Below, piece after piece: positions 17,154 through 25,414 of a DNA stretch of 64,000 nt. Origin of the DNA: Paenibacillus taichungensis. Its GTDB lineage: Bacteria; Bacillota; Bacilli; Paenibacillales; Paenibacillaceae. Where the stretch lies: contig NZ_QEVW01000025.1 in NCBI RefSeq assembly GCF_003287275.1, forward strand, positions 1-64,000, read 5' to 3'. A model generated the notes under the pieces. That model worked only from the letters and a program-made list of their open reading frames with translations, did not search any database and was not told the DNA's origin. Position 1 is the first letter of the stretch. Each line of letters begins with the position of its first letter. The position numbers and the translations under genes are program-made.

Positions 17154-18025
17154 TATTCTTTTACCTCAGGTGGAATAATCACAATCAGCTCTTTCCAGTC
17201 CAGAAAGCTTGCATAGGGCTCAATTGTAGCTGTTTTTGTTAAACCATATTCGCTTTTCTCGACACTCTTCACTTCACCAATCCGCATATACTTCGGAAAG
17301 TTATTGATAATTCCGGAGGAGATAATCTCATCGCCGGCTTTGATATTAGAATCCTCTGAAATCTTGGTCATCTTGAGCATTCCGGACTTCGGATCGTAAC
17401 TTTCAATCATGCCAAACACTTTTTCTTTACCTACCGCTGTAGCCGCAATGGCATTGGAAGTAGGATCATTCGCATCCATGGACGTTAACAGATTAACCGT
17501 TGACGTATATGAGCTGACATGACTGATCACGCCGACCAGCCCCTCTTGCGAAGTAACGGCCATCCCAGCCTTGATTCCCGCATTTTCACCAATGTCGATA
17601 TTAATCGTTCTGCTGTTGGGGTCTGAGTTGGCACTGATGACTTGAGCAATTCGTGAACCGTAGTTATATCGATTCTTTTGTTCCTCGGTAAAATTGAGAG
17701 CTTTCTGGAGCTGTTCATTTACCTGCTCCATATCATTGTACTTCAGCCGATCACGGGTATAGTGCCCCATCGCAATGCGTAGCTCTTCATTTTCTTGATA
17801 CACCGTACGCATGTTCGCCAAATCTTTGAAAAAGCCCGCTACAGAAGAAGCGGGCTTATAAAATACGTATTGTACAAATCCGACTGAATCCTTAAGGAAT
17901 TTCTCCGGCCAGGATAGAGCGGTTCGCGGACCGAGCGTAAAGCCCATTAACGCGATAAATGTAACAAGGCCCACCAGCAAAACAAAAAGTCTTTTGTTAC
18001 CCAGCAGTTTAAACAGTTCGACCAC
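17153..18025 (-). CDS. mreC: rod shape-determining protein MreC
   Basis: 290 residues. One N-terminal membrane helix (about 13-32) is followed by a coiled coil (about 70-110) and a beta-rich extracytoplasmic domain containing the conserved GENAGIKAGMAVTSQEGLVG. It links the MreB filaments to cell-wall synthases. It is separated from mreB by 187 bases that hold a GC-rich inverted repeat. Confidence 0.95.
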   Translation of the reverse strand: MVELFKLLGNKRLFVLLVGLVTFIALMGFTLGPRTALSWPEKFLKDSVGFVQYVFYKPASSVAGFFKDLANMRTVYQENEELRIAMGHYTRDRLKYNDMEQVNEQLQKALNFTEEQKNRYNYGSRIAQVISANSDPNSRTINIDIGENAGIKAGMAVTSQEGLVGVISHVSSYTSTVNLLTSMDANDPTSNAIAATAVGKEKVFGMIESYDPKSGMLKMTKISEDSNIKAGDEIISSGIINNFPKYMRIGEVKSVEKSEYGLTKTATIEPYASFLDWKELIVIIPPEVKE

Positions 18026-18112
18026 CCTCTAACATCCATTATTCTCTTCCGAGCCATGCCCGGCGGGGAGACTGTCAGACTTATAGTCCCATCGAGAATA
18101 TCAGCCGATTCT

Positions 18113-18144
18113 CCCCGGGTATGCGGGTAATAGCTCTCCCGGGG
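18113..18144 (-). repeat. GC-rich inverted repeat between mreB and mreC
   Basis: Arms CCCCGGG (18113-18119) and CCCGGGG (18138-18144) around an 18-base loop. No T run follows on either strand, so it is not a classical terminator. It may be an mRNA processing or stability element within the mre operon. Confidence 0.4.
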
Positions 18145-18212
18145 TTAACCGGGTCCTCTTCGTTGATATCATGCCCTTGGCCGATAAGTGAGCCAAGCAT
18201 GGCATATATCCA

Positions 18213-19247
18213 TTAACGTTTGGAACGAACTGCCGAACTGCTTCTGCTCTTGAACAAATGAATATTTTCAAGCGCTTTACCTGTTCCGATCGCAACACAA
18301 TCGAGCGGGTTCTCTGCTACGATCACAGGCATTCCTGTCTCTCCAGCAAGCAGCTTGTCCAGATTGCGCAGCAATGCCCCACCACCTGTGAGAACAATAC
18401 CACGGTCCATAATATCCGCCGCCAGCTCAGGTGGACATTTCTCCAAGGTTACTTTTACAGCTTCAACAATGGCATTCACCGTATCCGCCAGAGCTTCGCT
18501 GATTTCATCCGATGTAATCGTAATCGTCTTCGGCAGGCCTGTAACGAGGTCGCGTCCACGAATCTCCATAGTTTCCACTTGCTCAAGCGGCATAGCTGAT
18601 CCGATATCCATTTTCAACTGCTCGGATGTACGTTCACCGATCATCAGATTATACTGGCGTTTGATGTATTGAATCACGGATTCATCCATCTCGTCACCAG
18701 CAACACGAACCGAACGACTTGTTACAATCCCGCCAAGAGAGATGACAGCCACTTCCGTTGTACCGCCACCAATATCGACAACCATACTACCCGTCGGTTC
18801 CCATACAGGCAGATCTGCACCGATTGCAGCTGCAAATGGCTCTTCGATCGTATAGGCTTCACGTGCTCCAGCCTGTTTGGTTGCATCTTCGACCGCGCGT
18901 TGTTCTACTGCAGTAATCCCGGATGGTACACATACCATCACGTTCGGATGACGTTGGAACATGGAGCGTTGTTTCTGCGCCTCACGGATGAAATATTTGA
19001 TCATCGTTGCCGTTGTATCAAAATCGGCAATAACGCCATCTTTCATTGGACGAATGGCACGAATGTTACCTGGTGTACGTCCAATCATTTTTTTTGCGGC
19101 TTCCCCTACTGCCTCAATGCTTTTTGTATCTGTCCGTATAGCGACAACCGAAGGTTCGCGCACCACAATTCCTTTTCCACGTACATAAACCAAAGTATTC
19201 GCTGTCCCCAAATCAATACCCAAATCTTTCGTAAAACCACCAAACAT
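18213..19247 (-). CDS. mreB: rod shape-determining actin homologue MreB
   Basis: 344 residues. It is an actin-like ATPase that guides lateral wall synthesis. It starts MFGGFTKDLGIDLGTANTLV. The phosphate-1 loop GIDLGTANT, the VVDIGGGTTEVA phosphate-2 loop and LTGGGALLRNLD are all intact. It lies between radC and mreC, as in B. subtilis. The position upstream of mreC and mreD marks it as the cellular MreB rather than Mbl or MreBH. Confidence 0.96.
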   Translation of the reverse strand: MFGGFTKDLGIDLGTANTLVYVRGKGIVVREPSVVAIRTDTKSIEAVGEAAKKMIGRTPGNIRAIRPMKDGVIADFDTTATMIKYFIREAQKQRSMFQRHPNVMVCVPSGITAVEQRAVEDATKQAGAREAYTIEEPFAAAIGADLPVWEPTGSMVVDIGGGTTEVAVISLGGIVTSRSVRVAGDEMDESVIQYIKRQYNLMIGERTSEQLKMDIGSAMPLEQVETMEIRGRDLVTGLPKTITITSDEISEALADTVNAIVEAVKVTLEKCPPELAADIMDRGIVLTGGGALLRNLDKLLAGETGMPVIVAENPLDCVAIGTGKALENIHLFKSRSSSAVRSKR

Positions 19248-19441
19248 GACGTAATCTCCTTTTCTGCCTCATATAGCCGCCCCAGTGAATCAAGAGCGTT
19301 TCATTTTCATTCCCACCAAAATGGTGGAGCTAATATTCGCATTTGTTTTGTGTTGCATTTGTTTTGCAAAGTAAAGTGAACCTATCTTCTACGGACAACG
19401 CCGTCAACATTCATAGGAAAACATCAACGCCAACCATTATA

Positions 19442-20131
19442 TTATACTAAGCCCTTCTCCTTCAAACTTACGTACGTTCCATCTCCGATAATAATGTGAT
19501 CCAGCACGTCTATGCCTACAATTGCGCCGGCTTCGATCAGTCTTTTGGTTATTTGGATGTCCTCTGGACTAGGCGTAGGATCACCACTGGGATGGTTGTG
19601 TGCGCACACAATAGAGGCGCTGCTGCATTTGATGGCAGCCCGGAACACTTCACGCGGATGTACAATCGAAGCGTTAAGGCTACCCATGGAGAGTGTTTCC
19701 TGGGCAATAATGTGGTTTTTGCTATTCAGGAAAAGACACACAAAGTGTTCTTTCTGCAAGTAACGCAATTGTTCGGTAAGGAGGTCGGCCGCATCACGAG
19801 GGGTACGAATTGAAGTTGACTGTGTAAGTCTGCTCTTCGCAATCCGATGACCAAGCTCAATGCTGGCTTTCAGCTGTACAGCCTTGGCCATGCCGATTCC
19901 CTTCATCGCAGTCAGTTCTTCCAGGCTCAAATCCATCAACGAGCGAATTCCACCCGCTTCGGTCAGAATCCGTTGTGCCATATGCACTGCGGATTCCTGT
20001 CTAGTACCTGTTCGAAGTAAGATCGCCAGCAATTCAGCATGGCTTAAGGCGCCCGCCCCGTATTCCATCATGCGTTCTCTCGGGCGTTCTTCCTGGGGGA
20101 TGTCGCGCATCATATATTGAGGCGACTCCAT
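19442..20131 (-). CDS. radC: RadC family JAB/MPN domain protein
   Basis: 229 residues. An N-terminal helix-hairpin-helix-like region (about 1-95) is followed by a JAB1/MPN-type metalloprotease-like domain with the metal motif HNHPSGDPTPSPED (about 177-190). It is historically called a DNA repair protein, although a direct repair role is doubtful and the biochemical function is unknown. It follows maf closely (35-base gap) and precedes mreB, as in Bacillus. Confidence 0.93.
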   Translation of the reverse strand: MESPQYMMRDIPQEERPRERMMEYGAGALSHAELLAILLRTGTRQESAVHMAQRILTEAGGIRSLMDLSLEELTAMKGIGMAKAVQLKASIELGHRIAKSRLTQSTSIRTPRDAADLLTEQLRYLQKEHFVCLFLNSKNHIIAQETLSMGSLNASIVHPREVFRAAIKCSSASIVCAHNHPSGDPTPSPEDIQITKRLIEAGAIVGIDVLDHIIIGDGTYVSLKEKGLV

Positions 20132-20166
20132 ATGTTCCCTCTTTTCAGATCGTCAATTGCGGAATT

Positions 20167-20778
20167 TCATGTACGTGGCAGTACATGTATGCCGAATCCA
20201 TCCAGCATATCGCTAAGCAAAGACAACGGTAGGCCTACCACATTGAAATAACATCCTTCAACACGTTCTATCAATGAAGCACCAATGCCCTGAATGGCAT
20301 ATGATCCTGCCTTGTCCGAAGGCTCTCCAGTCTGAACATACGCACGAATCGTAGCTTCAGACAGTTCCTTCATTGTTACATCTGTCTGCCTATACTGAAC
20401 CATGGATTGTCCATTACTTACATCGATACAAGCTACTCCCGTGAAAACACGGTGTACACGCCCCTGTAGACGAGATAACATTCGTTCAGCGTCCGCTTCG
20501 TCTACGGGTTTACCAAGAATATCACCGTCCAGAACGACAACAGTGTCACTACCAACAATAACAGCATCCTGTTCACGGCCTTCCAGCCCGCGATAAACGG
20601 CAAGCGCCTTCCGCATCGCAAGCTCCTGTACCGTCTGTTCAGGAGTCCATTCCGGCGGTGTATCTTCATCGGCATGACTTGGTATTACTTCAAAAGCTAG
20701 ATGGAGTGATGCGATCAGTTCTTTACGCCGCGGCGAAGTGGAAGCCAGAATAATGCGACGCTGTTGTGTTTTACCCAA
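20167..20778 (-). CDS. maf: Maf family nucleotide pyrophosphatase
   Basis: 203 residues. It hydrolyses non-canonical or excess nucleoside triphosphates (dTTP/UTP type) and is linked to septum formation. The N-terminal signature ILASTSPRRKELI (10-22) is typical, and the SDTVVVLDG and PSDKAGSYAIQG motifs are present. Translation likely starts at TTG (20776-20778), ten bases after AAGGGG. Confidence 0.94.
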   Translation of the reverse strand: MGKTQQRRIILASTSPRRKELIASLHLAFEVIPSHADEDTPPEWTPEQTVQELAMRKALAVYRGLEGREQDAVIVGSDTVVVLDGDILGKPVDEADAERMLSRLQGRVHRVFTGVACIDVSNGQSMVQYRQTDVTMKELSEATIRAYVQTGEPSDKAGSYAIQGIGASLIERVEGCYFNVVGLPLSLLSDMLDGFGIHVLPRT

Positions 20779-20872
20779 AAAAACCGGCCCCTTATGCTAC
20801 GGCGACATCCTGTCGGATCACGCTAGTAGATATCATTTTTTTTTAGTTTCTTCGTCAAAATTCGTCATACTC

Positions 20873-21115
20873 CTATAACCTGCGATACAGCCATACAGCA
20901 GCAATAATACCGATCAGACTCAGGAGGCTCATTTGAAATTGAAGTGAAATATCATAACTGATAATATCCAGATCAGCCTGCGGCGACCAACGAATGGTCG
21001 TGGCTTTCGTTAGAAAGGCAACGGCCTTTACAGGCTGCAGTGCCTTGGCGATCCACGCACCGGCCAGCCAGCCGAGCAGCAGAAACAGCAATAACATGCC
21101 GAAGTTTTTTTTCAT
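20873..21115 (-). CDS. DUF4321 family small membrane protein
   Basis: 80 residues with two hydrophobic segments (about 4-22 and 58-76) joined by a polar stretch of about 35 residues. It matches the pattern of DUF4321 proteins found beside maf and the spoIIB-like gene in Paenibacillus; its function is unknown. An ATG at 21151 is in frame, but the promoter at 21153-21181 would start transcription about there. The ATG at 21113-21115, preceded by GAGGG, is therefore the plausible start. Confidence 0.75.
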   Translation of the reverse strand: MKKNFGMLLLFLLLGWLAGAWIAKALQPVKAVAFLTKATTIRWSPQADLDIISYDISLQFQMSLLSLIGIIAAVWLYRRL

Positions 21116-21152
21116 CGGTGATCTTCCCTCGCCATTTTTTGACACCCACATT

Positions 21153-21181
21153 ATTATACGGGGTTTTGTACGTCAATACAA
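21153..21181 (-). promoter_or_regulatory. sigma-A type promoter of the DUF4321 gene
   Basis: Minus strand: TTGTAT (21176-21181), 17-base spacer, TATAAT (21153-21158). It lies about 38 bases before the chosen start and may also serve maf-radC downstream. Confidence 0.65.
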
Positions 21182-21260
21182 ACACAAATCCGGCAAGGGG
21201 AACTATTTCCAGTTCTTTGCCGGATAGGTATTTCAAGGCTGTGTTATGGGAAAGAGTTAA

Positions 21261-22466
21261 TTATTGTTTTATTGCTTCAAGCCATTTTTTTTGCTGTAAT
21301 ACATATTCCATCAGATCGGACTGTACAGACCACATATGCACATTGGCCGGATTTTTGTTGTATTCGGCAATTGCCGTTACCGCACTGGCCATCGATTTTT
21401 CCATCGCCGATACATAGGGTTGTACATCTGCACTCAGACCTGGTGCAATACTATTCAAACCGGTCAGCCAGAGCTGATGCTGGTTCTGTAATGAAGTCAT
21501 CGTTTCGGTAGATACGGCTTCAGGAACAGACTGACCAAGTTGCTGGATTGAGAGGGTAGACAGTTGTTCAACTAAAGCCGATCCGCTTGCGAAGAAATGC
21601 TGCACATCTTCTGCTTTTCCGCCAAATACTGCCGGGTTCACTTCAGGATTGACAATTTCCTTAACGTACAGCTCCACACCTTCGGCCTTAAGCCTTGAGC
21701 TGAGCAGCTTTGCCTCCTCACGGTCAGCCGAAATGCCTGCATATACCCGATTACCATCCTCTGGATCGGAGCCTGCCGCAATGCCTGCCTGGGACAGCTC
21801 CACCTTCGCCTGTTCAGCACGTTCAGGAGAACTGAATACACCATATTGCAGTGCATAATAGCTGCCGCCTGTAGTTGTTGCCTGGAGCTGCTGTTCCGAA
21901 CCCGCCACTCCCTCTTGACCTGTCACGGCCGATACCGCCTGATTGGCGGGAATCTTGCTCCCAGGATCTACAGCCCCTTCCCGATTGAAAAAAGAAAGAA
22001 TAACCATACCGAAGAGGGCCCCGGTTACAAGCGCACCCGTTACTGAACCAATCATTTTCCAGCCCTTTGGGGGGCGATTTCGCTTATAAGAGTAGTTTTC
22101 ACTATCTGCAAGCCAATCGTGACCTCCATAATTCTCGTCCGATCTGTTCTCGTCCTCATCTCCCGGATACGCAGTAACATGATTATAACTGTATCCAGGC
22201 TCATCGAGTTTCGAATCCTTGTCCGTTCTTTGGTAAGGTTCAGGTACAGTGGAGCCTGTTAGCATCGTCTCTCCCCAGTCACCGGGAATATCCTCTGGTG
22301 TCCATGAAGGCGTTGTATTCAGCAGCGTTGGTGTTGGTGTTGGCGTTGGACTGTGCGGAATTTCTTCACTCAAAGCTGCAAATGTGCTGGATGTGGGTAT
22401 CCCCTTGTTTTCAGGCTTGTCCGACTCGTTATCCCCAAAGCGAAACGTCATTCTAGCATTGCTCAC
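21261..22466 (-). CDS. SPOR-domain membrane protein, SpoIIB-like
   Basis: 401 residues from GTG (22464-22466), ten bases after AGGAG. A long acidic, Ser/Pro/Asp-rich cytoplasmic region (about 1-138) is followed by one membrane helix (about 139-160, GSVTGALVTGALFGMVILSF). A SPOR domain (about 195-270, beginning SYYALQYGVFSSPERAEQAK) comes next, then a helical tail. SPOR domains bind denuded septal peptidoglycan. In B. subtilis SpoIIB has this layout, helps engulfment, and is encoded between folC and maf, so position supports the call. It is longer than B. subtilis SpoIIB, and the sequence outside the SPOR domain is not recognisably conserved. Confidence 0.72.
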   Translation of the reverse strand: MSNARMTFRFGDNESDKPENKGIPTSSTFAALSEEIPHSPTPTPTPTLLNTTPSWTPEDIPGDWGETMLTGSTVPEPYQRTDKDSKLDEPGYSYNHVTAYPGDEDENRSDENYGGHDWLADSENYSYKRNRPPKGWKMIGSVTGALVTGALFGMVILSFFNREGAVDPGSKIPANQAVSAVTGQEGVAGSEQQLQATTTGGSYYALQYGVFSSPERAEQAKVELSQAGIAAGSDPEDGNRVYAGISADREEAKLLSSRLKAEGVELYVKEIVNPEVNPAVFGGKAEDVQHFFASGSALVEQLSTLSIQQLGQSVPEAVSTETMTSLQNQHQLWLTGLNSIAPGLSADVQPYVSAMEKSMASAVTAIAEYNKNPANVHMWSVQSDLMEYVLQQKKWLEAIKQ

Positions 22467-22534
22467 CCCGTACCCTCTCCTTTGTCCCATTTATAACAGC
22501 TATATGCGGATAGAATCTGAAACATTCCATTCAT

Positions 22535-22576
22535 GCAAAAAACCGCCTGCTTCGCAATGAAGTCAGACGGTTTTAC
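22535..22576 (-). terminator. terminator of murC
   Basis: AAAACCG...CGGTTTT hairpin with inner CTTCGCAATGAAG loop, followed by TTTTTTG on the minus strand. Confidence 0.85.
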
Positions 22577-22584
22577 GATTGTAA

Positions 22585-23967
22585 TTATTTCAACCCTTTT
22601 GCAAGTGTATCGCCAACTTTCCAGATATCACCTGCACCCATCGTGAGCACAAGATCGCCTGGCTGAAGACGGTTCTGTAAATCTGCAACAACTTCTTCCT
22701 TTGTCGGAAGATAACGCGCAGAAGCATTGCTGTTTTGAACGATGAGTTCAACCAGTCTAGCCGAGTGAACACCTTCAATCTGTTTTTCGCCTGCAGGGGA
22801 ATAGATGTCGGTAATGAGAACCTCATCCGCTTCTGCAAAGGCACGACTAAACGCATCAAGCAGGAAGAACGTACGTGTGTAGCGCTGTGGCTGGAATACC
22901 GCAATGATACGTTTCCCCGTTGCTTTGGCCGCACTGATTGTAGCCTCAATTTCAGTCGGGTGATGAGCATAGTCATCGATAATCAACATATCACGCGCTT
23001 CACCCAGCACCTGGAATCTACGTTTCGCTCCATGGAACTGGATAATGGCAGCCGTAATTTTCTCAAAGGGAATACCTGCTTCCAGACAGGTAATAACCGT
23101 AGCCATCGCATTATAAACGTTATGTTTACCTGGAACTGACAACTCCACCGTACCCAACACAGTGCCCTGATGGCTCATCGTGAAGGAAATTCGGCGGTCG
23201 CCAAGCACGATATCTGTTGCTGTATACTCAGCAGCATAATCAATTCCGTATGTGGTTACCCGTGATTTTAACTCAGGCAAAATGGCTTGAACATTCTCGT
23301 CGTCAGCACACACAATGGCCGTGCCTTCTGGACGAATCTGACTCAGGAACTGCACATAAGCCTTTTTGAGTTCCTCAAAATCACTGTTGTAGTTCTCAAG
23401 ATGATCTGCTTCAATATTCGTTACAATACCGAGCCAAGGGTGGTACTGCAAAAATGAACCGTCGCTCTCGTCTGCCTCGGCAACAACCCAGTCGCCTTGG
23501 CCTGCCTTCGCGTTGGTACCCACGTTCATGATTTCCCCGCCAATGATGTACGTCGGGTCTGTATCACATTTATCCATAACGAGTGCAATCATGGATGACG
23601 TGGTTGTTTTGCCATGAGCTCCGGCTACAGCCACACCTTTACGCTCATTCAGCAAACGCGCGAGCATCTGTGCGCGGTGCAAAATTGGAATGTTCAGCTT
23701 TTCAGCTGCCACCCGTTCCACATTATCAGCAGGAGCTGCCGTAGAGTAGACAACCAGGTCTGCCCCATTTACATGCTCTGCCGTATGTCCGATATATATT
23801 TTCGCTCCCTTGGCTGCCAGCTTCTCGGTCAACTCCTGTGAAGCGACATCCGATCCGGTAACGGTGTATCCCATCTCAAGCATAACTCTCGCGATGGCAC
23901 TCATGCCATATCCGCCAATCCCTATAAAATGAACGTGTTCCGATGTATTTAACAAAACTTTCACCAA
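22585..23967 (-). CDS. murC: UDP-N-acetylmuramate--L-alanine ligase
   Basis: 460 residues. It adds L-Ala to UDP-MurNAc in cytoplasmic peptidoglycan precursor synthesis. The N-terminal UDP-binding motif HFIGIGGYGMSAIA, the ATP-binding GAHGKTTTSSM (about 116-126) and the C-terminal ligase domain are complete. It overlaps folC by seven bases, so two Mur-ligase superfamily genes are adjacent. In B. subtilis murC lies elsewhere, so this location differs from that model. Confidence 0.96.
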   Translation of the reverse strand: MVKVLLNTSEHVHFIGIGGYGMSAIARVMLEMGYTVTGSDVASQELTEKLAAKGAKIYIGHTAEHVNGADLVVYSTAAPADNVERVAAEKLNIPILHRAQMLARLLNERKGVAVAGAHGKTTTSSMIALVMDKCDTDPTYIIGGEIMNVGTNAKAGQGDWVVAEADESDGSFLQYHPWLGIVTNIEADHLENYNSDFEELKKAYVQFLSQIRPEGTAIVCADDENVQAILPELKSRVTTYGIDYAAEYTATDIVLGDRRISFTMSHQGTVLGTVELSVPGKHNVYNAMATVITCLEAGIPFEKITAAIIQFHGAKRRFQVLGEARDMLIIDDYAHHPTEIEATISAAKATGKRIIAVFQPQRYTRTFFLLDAFSRAFAEADEVLITDIYSPAGEKQIEGVHSARLVELIVQNSNASARYLPTKEEVVADLQNRLQPGDLVLTMGAGDIWKVGDTLAKGLK

Positions 23968-25337
23968 CCTTTTTCAGAATCGGTTTGATGCAAAAGGGCT
24001 GCCCGCACATCTGCAATCAGGTACAATGTGCCGGACACCACCCCCAGATCTTCCGCTTCCGTCCGTGACTTCAATAGATCAAGTGCCTTTGCCCATTCGG
24101 GCTCGACGATGATTTCCAGCTCCGGTTTCGCAATGGCGGGACGTACCCGTTCCACGATCTGCAGCAATTCGGCTGCATCCATTTTGCGTCGGAAATCTGG
24201 CTCGGTCAGGATCAGCGTATCCACTAGTGGCAGTATATGCTGCAAATACGCTTCGTGATGCTTATTCGCCAGCATGCCCATCATCAAAATTAACTTGTTG
24301 TGAGGATATACGTCGATAATGCTCTTGGCCAGCGATTCAGCCCCCTCCGGATTATGCGCACCATCCAGAACAATGCGGGGCTGATCAACCACTTTCTCGA
24401 ACCGTCCTGCCCAGAAGGCATGTTCCAGTCCAAGTGCAATATCTTCATCATCCAGCATAAATGCCATGTATTGGCGAAGCAACTCCAGTACCATAAGTGC
24501 ACCCGCTGCATTATCGCATTGATGTGCGCCCTGCATGCGAATACGAGCGTCCAGATCACGGAACGGTCCTGTAAAATGAAAAGATTGTCCGTTCTCATCA
24601 CTGTCCAGTCTATGATAGGAGAAACGATCTCCCGCCAGATACACGGTTGAACGCAACCGCTCTGCTGTCTCCTGGATCACCTTCACAGCCTCTGGCTGCG
24701 TGGCACAGGTAACAACGGGTACCCCCGCTTTAATAATGCCTGCCTTCTCTCCAGCAATCGCCTCAATCGTATCTCCCAGTACATCCGTATGGTCCATACC
24801 GATATTGGTAATGACCGATACCACGGGTGTAACAATATTCGTTACGTCCATCCTTCCCCCGAGCCCTGTCTCCCATACCACAATGTCCGGGTAGCACTCT
24901 TCCGCATAATACAGAAGGGCGAGTGCTGTAGATACCTCAAACATAGTAGGTGATCCAAGGGGAGTTGAAGCCATCTCTTGAACCAATGGATACAGGCGGT
25001 TTGAAAGTTTGAGCAACGTTTCTTCCGGGATATCCTCACCGTTGTACTGAAAACGGTTTGTGAATTTGGTGATATAAGGGGACGTAAACGTTCCAACATC
25101 ATATCCCGCCTGAAGAAGCACTGACGTCAAAAAAGCGCAAGTCGAACCTTTGCCGTTCGTTCCCGCGACATGAATAAATTTGAGACGCTGGTGAGGATTG
25201 CCCAGCAATGACATCAATCCCTCGATTCGTTCCAATCCAGGTCGGATGCCAAAAGGAATAAGGCCATTGATCCAGTTCACGGCCTCGTCATAAGTAAGTA
25301 AAGGAGATGCTATTTCTGTCCCGTTAAGTTCCGTCAT
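23961..25337 (-). CDS. folC: folylpolyglutamate synthase / dihydrofolate synthase
   Basis: 458 residues. It adds glutamate to folates (and probably to dihydropteroate). The P-loop GTNGKGSTCAFL (about 58-69) and the following TSPYI are typical FolC motifs; the central LDGAHNPEGA motif is also present. The ATG at 25335-25337 is chosen because AAGGTGA lies just before it. An upstream in-frame ATG would fall inside the valS terminator hairpin. Confidence 0.94.
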   Translation of the reverse strand: MTELNGTEIASPLLTYDEAVNWINGLIPFGIRPGLERIEGLMSLLGNPHQRLKFIHVAGTNGKGSTCAFLTSVLLQAGYDVGTFTSPYITKFTNRFQYNGEDIPEETLLKLSNRLYPLVQEMASTPLGSPTMFEVSTALALLYYAEECYPDIVVWETGLGGRMDVTNIVTPVVSVITNIGMDHTDVLGDTIEAIAGEKAGIIKAGVPVVTCATQPEAVKVIQETAERLRSTVYLAGDRFSYHRLDSDENGQSFHFTGPFRDLDARIRMQGAHQCDNAAGALMVLELLRQYMAFMLDDEDIALGLEHAFWAGRFEKVVDQPRIVLDGAHNPEGAESLAKSIIDVYPHNKLILMMGMLANKHHEAYLQHILPLVDTLILTEPDFRRKMDAAELLQIVERVRPAIAKPELEIIVEPEWAKALDLLKSRTEAEDLGVVSGTLYLIADVRAALLHQTDSEKGW

Positions 25338-25365
25338 ATGATTCACCTTCGGTTTGAGTTTGGTT

Positions 25366-25403
25366 GAAAAAAGCGGCCGGATGGCGCATAAGCACTCCAT
25401 CCG
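25366..25403 (-). terminator. terminator between valS and folC
   Basis: Arms CGGATGG/CCATCCG (25397-25403 and 25378-25384), followed by GGCCGCTTTTTT on the minus strand, right after the valS stop. folC may be reached by read-through or by its own promoter. Confidence 0.75.
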
Positions 25404-25414
25404 ACCCGAATATA

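Noticed and set aside
20873..22490. comC-like prepilin peptidase between spoIIB and maf, as in B. subtilis
   Set aside because: The only genes there are the DUF4321 protein and the SPOR-domain protein; neither has prepilin peptidase features.
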